From Acheta domesticus (Eukaryota; Arthropoda; Insecta; Orthoptera; Gryllidae): a stretch of 64,000 bases of DNA. Within the stretch, counting starts at the first letter, position 1. The number at the start of each line of letters is the position of its first letter. Below are positions 46,535-57,605 of this stretch, one piece after another. The stretch lies in the NCBI GenBank assembly GCA_031308135.1, contig JAHLJT010003656.1, forward strand, positions 76,806,698 to 76,870,697. Reading direction: 5' to 3'. The translations under genes and the position numbers were made by a program. The notes beneath the pieces were generated by a model. It saw nothing but the letters and a program-made list of their open reading frames with translations, was not told the DNA's origin and ran no database searches.

Positions 46535-47115
46535 GGCTGGCGGGGGGAGAGGGGCGGGCGGGGCAGGGGAAGCGGGGAAAAGGGACAGGGAAGAGGGGGC
46601 GCGGAAGTGGGGGCGGGAACTAGGGGTGGGATAGAGGGGCGGGGAAAAGGAAATAGGAAGAGGGGAGGGGAAGAGGACGAAGAAGATGGTGGGGAAGAGG
46701 GGCGAGGAAGTGAGGCGGGGAAGTGAGACATGAAAGAGGGAGCGGGGAAGAGGGAATCATGAAAAGGGGCGGGAAGAGGGGATGGGGAAGACGGGCGGGG
46801 AAGAAGGGACGGGGGAGAGGGGGCGAAGAAGAGAGGGCAGAGAAGAGGGGGAGGGGAAAAGGGGGCAGGGAAGATGGGGCGGGGCAGAGGGGCGGGGAAG
46901 TCAGGTGGATGAGGTGGCGGGGAAACGGGGGGTCGAGGAAGAGAGATTTGAGATGAGGGGGCGGAGACGAGAAGCCATAAAGACAGAGCAGGAAAGTGGG
47001 GGGCAAGGAAGATGGAACGGTGAAGGAGCGAAGACGAGGGGGGATGAAAGGATTCGGGAAGAGGGGGTGGAAGGAAAGGGTGCGGGGAAGAGGGGTGTGG
47101 ACGTAGGGAGGAAGT
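46535..47115. repeat. Polypurine tract, (GGGGAAGAGG)-like
   Basis: About 580 bases of G/A-rich + strand built from GGGGAAGAGG-type motifs. The opposite-strand Pro/Ser/Leu frames of 201-246 codons are compositional. It is a candidate for triplex or quadruplex structure. Confidence 0.88.
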
Positions 47116-47533
47116 CGTAATAGGGCAGGGATTGGGAAGGAGCGAGCGGGCCGGAAGAAGTCGGAAATCACGATGTTGCTGGGACACATTATTGGAACCC
47201 AAGGAAAGAGCAGATAGGAAATCATATGGAGGTGTAGAAAATGGCTGTAAAGGGAAGAGAATAGAGGGATTGGGTCACTAAGAGTGAGATTAAGAAACAG
47301 GTCTCACGGAAGAGAAGACGTGCTTACAGATTCCGGGTTTCGAAAATGAATGGGCGGAGCAGGCTGGATGGAACGAGAGTACACTGCCGATGGGAAGGGC
47401 AGCAATCGGCAGTAGAGAAGCGAAAATGATTGCAGGAGTGACTTTAAAGCACGAGGAATACAGCTTTGCAAGGAGTGAGATCGCAAACGAGCTTCCGGGA
47501 GAGGCAACAGCGCGCAGTGCGGAGTGTGTATTT

Positions 47534-47567
<34 letters not shown>

Positions 47568-47810
47568 TGGAAGCGTGTACTTTGCAGAAGCAGCGTGTCA
47601 ACCTAGGGACCCCACCTCGTCCCTGCGGGGCCTCTTGTCCGCCAGCGCTTCGACTGCCCGCCGCGCACGCCCTGCCCCACTCCCCCAGCCACGACCCGTG
47701 CGACCACCAGAGGGCAGGGGAGGCGCGCGACAGGCGAGCCGTCGCCCACCTGGCGCCGCTGCAAGCAACTCCGTGCTCCTGCAACCCAAGCGGCCCTCTG
47801 TCGCTAGCAT
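47116..47810. other. Mixed DNA with (TG)n and a CpG-rich patch
   Basis: A (TG)12 tract lies at about 47541-47564. A GC-rich block follows (47600-47800) with open frames on both strands but no recognised domain. Confidence 0.45.
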
Positions 47811-48530
47811 CCACCGTTTGCCTTCGCTGGCAACACTTGATTATCATCTCATGTTTGAGTATCAGAATAATTACTTGAAGGGCAGTAGGATGGCGTTTTG
47901 TTAAATGTCTTTCAATAATAAGTTATTTCAGAATGAATATTGAGAACACTCATATATATGAGGCTTTCTTTACCTTAGAAATGAAATTGAGGACATCCAG
48001 AAAATTTCCAAACATAAAATACGAACTATATTCTCAAAACAACAAAAAGAAAATACCCTTTTTTAAAACAACAAAATCAATAGAGAAATAATGTTGGGCC
48101 TTCTCTCCGAAGTAAATTGACAAAAACTACAAATTCAAAACCAACGTCACAATCAGCACCAACACACAATTAAATTTTTACACTGTCAAGTGTATTTCTG
48201 TTTAAAACATCTTAACTACCATGGCCTTGACACCCTCTCAGTGAAATCTCTATTGGGATTCACTACCCGAATAAAAGAACTTCAAAGATTTAAAATATTT
48301 CCCACGTTCCAGTTTAAAAGGCGTGACAATTATCATTACAATTCAGTTACTTTACCCGCTATACAATTTACTATCGTTCTATTCAATGCTTTCTCACTTG
48401 CCTTTGAAGATAAAAAAATGTTGTCCTATCTTAACAATGTTTATGTCCTATACCAAGAGACTGAATAATACGAACTTAAAATATCAACTCCTTAGGTTAC
48501 AAACGAGTTACTTTTTTCACACCTCTCTCC

Positions 48531-48563
<33 letters not shown>

Positions 48564-49410
48564 CTCATTTTCTCCAAATTCTTCTCCTCAATACCAGTTT
48601 CGTGTTGCGAAATGTTATAATTTTTTAATCTGTTTACCGTGAGTCATTTGACTCAAAAGCAAAATAACAACAATTTAATAGGAGAGTCCCTAACGCACAC
48701 TTGAATATCACTCAATTAATTTCTAAATTGCGGATCGCTATTGTCCGGGATCAAGTGCAGATAACATATTTCCTTCATTGGGCGTTATATTGCAGCCACA
48801 TGACATTGATTCTGAGTCTTCTGTGACGTTGTTGGGAATTTTTTCACCTCCAGATTTGCTTATTATTTGGTTATGCTGTCCACCATGCCTCGTTCTGTAT
48901 GTTGCTCCACGTGCTGTCCGTTCTCAGGTCGTCGTCGGTTTTCCATTGAAAATATTCAATTTCAAAAGTAAAATAATACATCAAAAATATTAAGAAGATG
49001 GAAAAAGGTGAAAGAAAATATGTTCATTACTTGTGACGTCTATTAATATATTTATTCTTTACCTGCATATTTTCCTCTCATAATTGACTGCATCTACATA
49101 CCTCGATACATGAGCTGTATCCAATTTTATTTCAAAACTGCAGCTATGATCCAATAATATTCTTCCATTAGATCACGATCCGACATTAATGGCTGCCTGC
49201 TCGGTTCACTTTTCCTCTCCCCCCTGATGAATATCCCTACCAACCGAGTCGCCACAGACGCTATGTTTTCAACTCTAAGAGTATTTACGTCGATCCACGT
49301 TCCCAACATCTTGGAGTGGGTTATGCCCGCGCGATTTGAATGTAACATGTTTGGGTATCAGTGTCAACCTTTGATAGATAAAGGTTACAATATAAGAGAG
49401 GGAGAGGTTT
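47811..49410. other. AT-rich DNA with (TC)n
   Basis: A (TC)n tract of about 40 bases lies at 48522-48562. Frames under 105 codons lack motifs. No gene is supported. Confidence 0.5.
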
Positions 49411-49697
49411 GGTTGATTGATAATTCCGTGTCAACTGCTGTGGTACTTGGTCACGTAAGTGTAGTGTATGTTTTATCACGGAAGATTGCGATGTCCTTTC
49501 TTCCCCCGCTGGATGGTGAGATCCCGAGCGCCAGCCTATTCGGCGGCTTGCGAGAATTTCCCCATCTACGTATCTCTGACCAGCGGGGCACCGCCCCAAC
49601 TGGGACGAACTCTGAGCTCCCGACATGTATTCATGTGAGGGTGTATGTAAATAAGAGGCGAGGATAGGAAAAAGAAGAGGAAGGGAAGATCGCGAAG
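49411..49697 (-). mobile_element. SINE1, 5'-truncated, minus strand
   Basis: Tail GGTTGATTGATAATTCCGTG, then CACGTAAGTGTAGTGTATG, CCAGCGGGGCACCGCCCC and GAGCTCCCGACATG. It ends before the core and head, as expected for incomplete reverse transcription. Confidence 0.88.
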
Positions 49698-49825
49698 AAT
49701 ATTAACGGTATGTGTAAGTAACTGAAATTAAGCGTAAAACATTATGAGAGTTACAATCTATAATATAGGAACAGAAATGTTTGAAGTTACATGTTTGTTA
49801 TTCGCATTTCAATCTATACTATATA

Positions 49826-51208
49826 CAGCCGTGGAAACATAAAATATTGCTGCGAAAATATCTCGGTCCTGGAGGTTGATGGCGATGAACATTCCTCAGT
49901 GCCGACAGCGATATCTAACTATGGTGTTGAAAACTACATTCTCTAGACCGAACTATGAAGATTAAATTTATTTGATTGGAGAAAGTTTAAAATATTTTAA
50001 CGTCCATTAAGATCTAATAGTAGTAGTACAGAGGTAAAGGACTTCTGTGATTCCTGCATATGAAAGTAAATTGACATTAATCTTCCGGAACCTTAGGCAA
50101 CAGGATCGAATCCGGTGAGGAACAAATTGCTTATCCGTGATTTTTTTGTCAAGTTAACTTATTGCAGTACTCTCTCCTCAGCGTAATTAAATTATTATTT
50201 TAATTTTAAATCATGGTAGTCCTGAAAAGAGGTATTTATCTCTTTATGAAATATTTTTATTTATTATTTACCTATTTTGTGTTTATTTATTTTATTATAG
50301 GAAATATAGGGAATACATGTCTAATAAGGAAACCAAAAATGCTACCTCCGAGTCTCTCTCTCCCACTAATGCGACAACTCGCTCTCCTGTGGCGCTGTGA
50401 ATGAAGTCGAAAATTTGAATAGGATAGAAAAAAATTCCGTTTGCTTGATTCTGAGTGAAAATATTGTTTTTTTCTTTTCTTACCTAGTGTCAGCAGTGCA
50501 TACTTATCTGATTCTGCCCTGGAGTCGGAAATACAATGTTCCAATACAAATAATTAATGACATTAACAGAACCTTATTAAAATATTTTTAATGCATTTCA
50601 GTAGCAATAATCTTATATCGGAATTAAATTGCCATTTCAATATACGACAATGTCAGTCCTTTCTTATTTAACAGGTGGACGAAAGAAATGGAAATGAAAA
50701 AAGTAATCCTCGCACCACCAACTGATATGAATTATAATTTTTTTAAGATTACGCAATTTTGTCATGTACTTGACTAAGTATTTAATAACTTTTTCAGCAG
50801 TAAACGATAGATCATATGGACACACAAGAAGAGCGCGTTATTCTCATCTAGTTTTCTAAAATGAAGGGATTATAGGTATGTGCAGTAAGGGTGCGATGAA
50901 ATTGTTTAGCTTTTGAAATGTATTACATCTGGTTTCAAACAATTACATATACAAAAATTAATGTCCAGTTGGTTTCATGGGCAGGAATCACGGAAGTTTT
51001 TTACTTCTGTCCTAATACTAGTAGCTCTCAATGGGCGATAAAATATTTTATACGCTCTCCAATTAAATTTAATCTTCATAGTTCGGTCAAGAAAACAAAG
51101 TTTTCAAAACCATTGTTAGATATCGCTGTCAGCAGTCAGAGATATCCATCGCCATCAATCTCCCAGACCAAGGCATTTTCGACACAAAATTTGCTCTTTC
51201 CACGGGTG
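49826..51208. mobile_element. Tc1/mariner-like element with ~190-bp inverted repeats (non-autonomous)
   Basis: The left end TA-CAGCCGTGGAAA matches the right end, read on the other strand, TA-CACCCGTGGAAA. Homology continues inward for nearly 190 bp: GGAGGTTGATGGCGATG, GACAGCGATATCTAAC, TAGACCGAACTATGAAG and AAAATATTTTAACG at 49826-50012 are mirrored at 51010-51208. TA on both sides fits the TA target of the Tc1/mariner group. The inner 1 kb has only short frames, so no transposase is present. Superfamily is inferred from the TA and CA ends. Confidence 0.7.
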
Positions 51209-52432
51209 TACATTTTTTTAGGAAAAAAAGTGAATTTTAGCTCCTTAAATGAGCCATTCCACGTCAAATCGCACAAGAGTTGACACGACATTTTTTTAAA
51301 TGCACGATATTTTTTTTCTTAAATCTGGACATCAAAAAAAGATACACGTATTTTTTTATTTGCCTGAAAATTGATTATTTGTGTAGTTATGGCTATATTA
51401 AATTTTGGAATTTACAGGTACTTCACCTAATAAGATCAATTATTTATCCAAATGTACCAAATATAAAAAGTCTGATTTGTGTCATTTAATACTTTGAAAT
51501 GTGTATTTTTTCCTCTGTAAATAAATTTTTCGAAAAATGTTTTTTTCATTTGAAATTTTTTTTCAAAAAAAGTAAAATTTCTATATAAACTCGATGAGAT
51601 AAAAATTTGAAAAAAATATAGGCGTGTTCCTTCTTCAATTTTCTATAAAATACAACAAGAAAAAAGTGTGCACTCCACACATACAGTTCTAAGAAAATAA
51701 ATTGTAAGTATGAGGGCACGCTCTGCCTACCCATGCATTAACGAATTGTGTTCGGCCAGTCTTTGATGCAAGTGCTGAAGAACTAAAAAAAGTATGACCG
51801 TCTGCCTGATAAGGATTTCAAGAGCTATTAGCATTTCAGATGTTCACTCTGCCCCCAGAATGTATGACACTGTGTCGTACATATTTTTGTGGGTAACATC
51901 GTGGGTGACTTGTGGGTCATCTATGTTCTTATGGGTGAGAGCGAAACGAATTGAAATATGAGCCATTCCACGTCAAATCGCACTCGAATTGACACGATTA
52001 TTTTTAAAAAATGACACCAATATATGGCATTCATTCTGGACATCAAAAAAAGAGCAACGTGTTTCTTTATTTACCTGAAAATTGTTTATTTGTGTAGTTT
52101 TGTCTATATTAAATTTTGAAATTTACGCGTACTTTGCAAAATATGATTAATCGACACTCTGAATGTACTTAACAAAAACTACTGTTTTGTTTTGTTTAAT
52201 TTTTTGATATGTGTATTTTACTCATCTGTAAATTACTTTCTCAAAAATAAATATTTCATTAAAAAATTGTAATTATATTAAAAAACGAAAATTTCTTTAT
52301 GAACTCTCTCTGATTAAAATTTGAAAAAATAGGCATATTTCTTGTTCAATTTTCTACAAAACATAACAAGAAAAAAGTTTGCGTCCTAGGAACGGGGTGC
52401 CATCTTGACCTTGCTCGTGAAATACAATTGAC

Positions 52433-53340
52433 CACTTGTCAAGGGACATGGTAAAATTGTATCAACATGTCGCAATACGCAATACTTATGAAGACAAGAG
52501 TGCTAGTATTTGTTCTGTGAATCGTATGTACATTGTGCAACATGAGTGGCGATCAGCGTATGAGATAGATGTTTCAATCCATTTAAACTTTCTGATTACG
52601 ATTTTTAAAAAGAAAATCTCCAAGACGCGTAAACCACGATTTGCTGGTGAATTTACAGGAGTCATTAGATTGGCGAATTTGTGATTCATTTCGGAAGAAA
52701 GGGAATCGGCTTCCAAAACGGACTTTTCTTAATGAAGATAGCGTCGAGATCAGTCGCTCCCGTGGCATTAACGAAGGTAACGGAACGTCCAGTGAAAAAA
52801 GTGGAAATCAAGGAAGTGACAATTTAAGCTCTTCAGATAGTTCGTCAAGTGTCTGCGAAATGAATAAAGAGAAGATAAACATGAGTTTAATTGCAATAGG
52901 AGAAACCCCCGCCAAGAAAAGAAAATTGGAACATCCCCATGAGAAATTTTAGAAATTACAAAGTGTCAACACAGATACATTTTTTCACGTTGAAGATCCT
53001 TCGACGTCCATCGAAAAATCAGACAAAGATACTATTTAGTAACTTAACGATTACTTTCACTCAACAGATGACATGACGTTGAAAATTTAAATTTTGACAA
53101 TTTTTGAAAGTTGGACATACAATAAAATTAAACGACTTTTTGCAGCAACCGAACGCATGATAAAAGTGTCTAAAACATTGGCTGAAGAAAATTTTGTCCA
53201 GAACTGAAGTAAATTCGGTAAGGTATTAAATCTGTGCATTGTGACGAAAGTTCAGGCATTCTATGGTATGCAAGTTCTTGTATTTAAAGTGAGTAGTGAG
53301 GGACCAGAAAATTTCAAAATGTCAGTCAAAACCTGAGTCA
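52433..53340 (+). pseudogene. Stop-interrupted protein of the TIR transposon
   Basis: An initial frame (52436-52684) holds RKPRFAGEFTGVIRLANL. It overlaps a second frame that runs from 52641 to about 53340 with several in-frame stops. Visible in the second frame are an acidic Ser-rich region (about 52820-52860), a basic AKKRKLEH stretch that looks like a nuclear localisation signal, and ILTIFESWTYNKIKRLF. The last is followed by GKVLNL, VQAFYG and SEGPENFKMSV. That order (SW-S/T-x-x-K, GK-x-L, V-x-x-FY, PGKKDFVSV-like) resembles an uncharacterised protein family that I recall as scattered through insect and cnidarian genomes. No catalytic triad can be seen. It is non-functional here. Confidence 0.5.
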
Positions 53341-53350
53341 AGAATCCGTC

Positions 53351-53356
<6 letters not shown>

Positions 53357-53422
<66 letters not shown>

Positions 53423-53457
53423 GATATATATATTAATATATATATATATATATATAT
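53357..53457. repeat. (AT)n microsatellite
   Basis: About 100 bases of (AT)n with one short interruption (AAATAAATG) near 53415. It lies inside the TIR transposon just before the nested hAT MITE. Confidence 0.95.
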
Positions 53458-53531
53458 AATACACATAAATATTATTATTTATAAATTCAATCATGAAATT
53501 TCACCACCTCAAGAAGTACTTAAATTACTGC

Positions 53532-53993
53532 CAGGGCCGTCTTTGGGTTTGAAAGTACCCGAGGCACTCAGAGATTTCGGGGCCCCTAATTCTTAGTTCA
53601 ACAAATTACGTTCTGGCGATCATAAGTTATTAAAAATTGAATATTACACAGTTAATAAGCATTTTGATTCCTCTTTTTAAGGTAAGGAAGGATTTGTAAA
53701 AAAACTAGATAAACGGAATTAAATAGTATCTTTAATCTCTGTATTTTCTATAGTAATATTTTACTAATAACTCTAACAATAGTAACATAAAATATGATTA
53801 AATAACAACACAAGCAATATTTGCATAATAAGATCTAAGTAAAAAACAAACTAAGCATTTGTCAATGATACTTTACGTAGTTTCTCACGCTAGTTCAGTT
53901 TTGTTATATATTTTTTTATTATCTGTGGGGGTCCTTTGATCATGGGGGCCCTGAGGCACGAGCCTCGTCTGCCTGTGCCTAAAGATGGCCCTG
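53532..53993. mobile_element. hAT MITE, copy 1 (462 bp)
   Basis: The ends are CAGGGCCGTCTTTGGG and, inverted, CAGGGCCATCTTTAGG. A perfect 8-bp target duplication ATTACTGC (53524-53531, 53994-54001) and CAGGG ends indicate a hAT. There is no coding frame. It inserted into the TIR transposon. A longer sister copy lies at 55800. Confidence 0.93.
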
Positions 53994-54544
53994 ATTACTG
54001 CTTCATCCAAAGAAACCGACGACCAGTAACGCAAACAACGCGTCTATTGCAGCAATCTATTACACACCGGTTCGTAAAATATTAATATCTTTTAAAGTTA
54101 CTGAGATCCCACTTTGATTTTTTCTGGACTTATTATCAATACTTTAGTGCGTTTATAAATATTTTTTAAAAATTTTTAGCTCATCGAGTTTACAAAAATA
54201 TTCAATTTCAAAATTTCAGTTTTTGAAAAAAAATTGAAAATTCAAAAAATTAAATATTTTGCAAAAGCTTAAAAATTAAACATGTTTTTAAGTTTCGAAT
54301 GGAATTTTAACGGAATTTCTATAATTGGTGTTTTCAAATATATGATATTTTTAAGTTAGTGATGCGCGTCATTTTTAGCAAATTTCATTATACAATATTT
54401 CCGAAAATAATAAAGTTAGAAAAAAATAAAAATACACGTGTTCACTTATTTGATCCATATAACAAATAGAAAAAAATAGAAATAAATAAAAATATGAAGG
54501 TCAAATTTTGGTCTTTTTTGTGCGATTTGACGTGGAATGGCTCA

Positions 54545-55075
54545 AATGATCCTGTTGTTTCGCACAAGAAATTCAAGTTGCATATAAAAATGTTTTTAAG
54601 ATCTAATATTCATAGGTCTGTGTTGTTTCCATTCAGTGTTCTCTTTAAATAAAACTGCAACTTTATGCAAGTGAATCAAAAAAATATTTCTGTATACTGT
54701 TAACTGATAGACTTACTTAAATATTTGATAAGACTTTTCAAATATTATTAGAGTAATATTTTACCACTTGCGTAATTATTAAAAGGATCATTGACTTAAA
54801 TTTAAATGATCCTCATTCATTTAGAAATAATTAATTTACACATGTCTTACAACTCAATTGTTATGTTAAAGTGAACCTCTTTACTGGTAGACGGTTTTTT
54901 TATTTACTGCGCATAAAACCTCCTTTCCCCACTAATAACCTGAACTATTAGGAATTTAATGTCGTCACGAGAAAATCTTTGTTGATAGGACATTATACCC
55001 TAACCTATTGTCGCTCTACGTAATCAACTCAATTGTGCTCTCTTATTTGTTCTGCGCGTATCTCGTGTCCAACAG
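54545..55075. other. AT-rich spacer
   Basis: No gene is recognised. Confidence 0.5.
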
Positions 55076-55345
55076 ACATGAAAAGAGAAATGGAGAACGC
55101 AAGGGAAAGACAGCTACAGCAATGGAAATCGTGCAAAGAGGAGCAAAGAGAAACGAGGGAGAGAGGGGGACGAAAAAGAAGAAAGAAGGGGGGCGACGTG
55201 GTGACGAAGGGGGGCGAGGGGTGAGGGGCGAGGGTGTGAGTGGTGAGGGGCGAGGGGGAAGGGGACGAGGGGGGAGTGGGTGATGGGGCGAGGGGGTGGC
55301 GAGAGGCTGTGGGGGGAGGGGGTGAGAGGGTGAGTGAAGAGTGGG
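55076..55345. repeat. Polypurine G-rich tract
   Basis: GGGGCGAGGG and GAGAGGGGG motifs on the + strand. It grades into a CpG-rich island. The opposite-strand Pro/Ser/His frames are compositional. Confidence 0.8.
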
Positions 55346-55740
55346 CGTGGGGCGAGGGGGGCGAGGGAGGCGGGATTGGCGCGCGTGCAGCGCCGGAAGG
55401 GCTGAATGCGCGAGATGAGATATTCATGTGGAGCCACTCGTAATATCCCTGCCCTCGTTATTTCGGCTACTTGCAGCGCCGCCGCCTGCCCTTTTGTCGG
55501 GGCCCAAATCCAACTTCCTAAGAGTATAAAAGGTTGCGGGCCCCAGCGCCGCTTTCTCTATTTATGCCCGGGTTAATTCCTGTCAGCGAGCGCGCCTGCC
55601 CGTCCGCCCACCTTGCTCCCGCCGCCCCCCCCCCCTTGCTTTCGCCCTCCACGCGTACCTCCTCTCGCGCTGACCGCCTGGGTTTCGCTCAAAGCCGGCG
55701 TTGCCGCTGCTTCTACAGAACCTCTAATAGGGAGGGCCTA
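55346..55740 (+). promoter_or_regulatory. CpG island with a TATA box (candidate promoter)
   Basis: CG is abundant (GGCGCGCGTGCAGCGCCGGA). TATAAAAG lies at 55525-55532 in GAGTATAAAAGGTTGCGGGC, with a plausible start about 30 bases on, near 55556. No convincing first exon follows before a SINE1 at 55763. It could be a host-gene core promoter or the promoter of an unrecognised retroelement. Confidence 0.4.
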
Positions 55741-55799
55741 CGGTTGGTGCTCTGACACCGGGAGAGGTGGCGCACGGCATCAACTTATGTGCCTGCAGT

Positions 55800-56406
55800 C
55801 AGGGCCGTCTTTGGGTTTGAAAGTACCCGAGGCACTCAGATATTTCGGGGCCCCTAATTCTTAGTTCAACAAATTACGTTCTGGCGAACATAAGTTATTA
55901 AAAATTGAATATTACACAGTTAATAAGCATTTTGATTCCTCTTTTTAAGGTAAGAAAGGTTTTTTAAAAAAATTAGATAAACGGAATTAAATAGTATCTT
56001 TAATCTCTGTATTTTCTACAGTAATATTTTACTAATAACTCTAACAATAGTAACATAATAAATTATGATTAAAAAACAACACAAGCAATATTTACATAAT
56101 AAGATCTAAGTAAAAAAACAAACTAAGCATTTATAAAGCATTGAAGGCTTTCACTTCGCCCGAGACCTCGCCACTGAAGATGCCCACCGCAGTCGTGGGC
56201 GAAACGTTTGGTAGTTCCAAGCCAATTGGACCACGGCCCATCAGCCCGGAAGACATCAAGAAAACTAAGCATTTGTCAATGGTACTTTACGTAGTTTCGC
56301 ACGCTAGTTCAGTTTTGTTATATATTCTTTATTATCTGTGGGGGCCCTTTGATCATGGGGGCCCTGAGGCACGAGCCTCATCTGCCTGTGCCTAAAGATG
56401 GCCCTG
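55800..56406. mobile_element. hAT MITE, copy 2 (607 bp)
   Basis: It matches the copy at 53532 almost base for base and has the same CAGGGCC ends. The 8-bp duplication is CCTGCAGT on the left and TCTGCAGT on the right (one difference). It is 145 bp longer because of an inserted segment at 56133-56274. Confidence 0.92.
56133..56274. mobile_element. Short retroposed insertion inside hAT MITE copy 2
   Basis: Relative to copy 1, 142 bp is added. It is bordered by AAACTAAGCATTT on both sides (56120-56132, 56262-56274), a 13-bp duplication fitting target-primed retroposition. The segment includes GCCCACCGCAGTCGTGGGCG and GAAACGTTTGG, like the stem-forming 3' UTR of some LINE or Penelope-like elements. 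That assignment is from memory and weak. Confidence 0.65.
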
Positions 56407-56550
56407 TCTGCAGTGCCTCTGACCGGGAGCTCAAAGATTCGAGCCCCCACGGTGGCGAGGTTTTTGACCCGAATAGTCCGAACCTTCCCTAGAAATGTTC
56501 CTTATTCTTTCATGAAGTGAAACATTGTCTCTTAATATGTTCTGGGCGAG

Positions 56551-57152
56551 TGTAACGTATCTATTGTGGCGTACTGGACATGAAAAGCACAGACGACAGA
56601 TTCTGAATAGTATGTACAGTATATTTACAATAATAAATTACAAGATAATGTTACAAAATTGAAAACCTTAGGCAACCTTTCTATTCTCTAAGCCGCGAAA
56701 CCCCGCGACCGTCCCTAGGCTGAACCCAGTGCCTCTGCTCGAGAGCATGAGAAGCTGCGCGAAGTGCGAGCTGTCGGACATTAAGTCCCCGTAACTAGAT
56801 GTTACATGGCCGGATGCCAAACGTGCAAGGTTGCACGGAGATACCTCACGTCTTTCGACTCACTAGCGTATCCCCCGAGCGCATGTCGGCGCCGCAATAA
56901 ATACCCCACGGCTCGTCCCCCACTCTACCAGCGGCGGGCGTCATTCGGCTCGCAAGCCAGCCCTCAGCAGAGAGCAGCCGTCATCAATGGACTCGCACTA
57001 AGGCACGCCCAGTTGTCCCGGTTATTTTGAGGCTGGGATTTCCTGCCCGGCGCGCGCCGGCGAGGCGCCGCCGCATTCCACCCCCATCCCCCATCCGGCT
57101 TAAGGCCGGGCTTTCCAGCGAAACGGCACGTGCGCCACCTCGCGACGCTACA
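56551..57152 (-). mobile_element. Second LTR-like GC-rich cassette
   Basis: Bounded by TGTAACG on the left and CGCTACA on the right, i.e. TG..CA ends with an imperfect 7-9-bp inverted repeat. The interior is GC-rich with many CG. On the minus strand it starts AACATAGTGTAGCG. The cassette at 165-1096 has the same AACATAGTGT string at its GC-rich border, which suggests related elements. A TATTTATT lies at 56903-56896 (minus), or AATAAA at 56896-56901 (plus). No target duplication or internal gag/pol is seen. Confidence 0.4.
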
Positions 57153-57605
57153 CTATGTTGTTTGTAATAGTTTTCCTTTCCAATCCATTTTCCTCTTCAT
57201 GTTTCGGTAGCACATCAATCTACAAGGGTATGGATCCAATCTTTCCTATCACACTACATTCATACACCACTAAGCGTACCCCCTCTTGCGGCCCATCTAT
57301 GTGTGCGAACGTAACTTTCGCAACCCCGAGTGTTTTTCGACCGTTGTCAGGCTTTCTTGCCTTTCAATGTCCGCATGTTCTTCAGAAATTAGCCGTTCTA
57401 TCTCACGTGTTCCCTCACCCCCAACCATCTCCGGAGAGACGTCTTCTAGACTTGCGCGTTCTAGAAAAATTTTAGCATTGTATGACCAGTAGCGCTGATC
57501 GCTTTCATGTAATTGCTATCTAAAGCACCTATGTACTAGCGTGTCAGCCTGTTAACCTGCTAATCTAATCCGAAGCTTAATGGTCTTCAAATTAAAATCT
57601 TTCCA
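57153..57605. other. Non-coding DNA
   Basis: A 106-codon frame lacks motifs. No gene is supported. Confidence 0.4.

Larger units (their letters stand above)
51251..54544. mobile_element. Large TIR transposon, degenerate, with duplicated left end
   Basis: GAGCCATTCCACGTCAAATC at 51251 recurs at 51960 and, inverted, ends at 54544. A stretch of about 420 bp after the first copy (51251-51672) is repeated in the same order at 51960-52385, so the left terminus is duplicated. The right 370 bases are AT-rich. AAAT flanks 51251 and 54544, but in AT-rich DNA this is weak evidence for a 4-bp duplication. Inside lie a broken protein frame, an (AT)n tract and a nested hAT MITE. I cannot name the superfamily. 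Confidence 0.65.
55763..56480 (+). mobile_element. SINE1 head split by a hAT MITE
   Basis: The left piece GAGGTGGCGCACGGCATCAA lies at 55763-55799. The right piece GCAGTGCCTCTGACCGGGAG, with B-box-like GATTCGAGCCCCC and GGTGGCGAGG, starts at 56407. They rejoin at the target duplication. The body of the SINE is missing after about 56480. Confidence 0.85.

Noticed and set aside
46462..47225. 246- and 201-codon Pro/Ser/Leu frames
   Set aside because: Complement of a polypurine tract; composition alone keeps them open.
48778..48993. 71-codon frame in AT-rich DNA
   Set aside because: No motif; the matching stretch has no relation to the LINE or hAT proteins found elsewhere.
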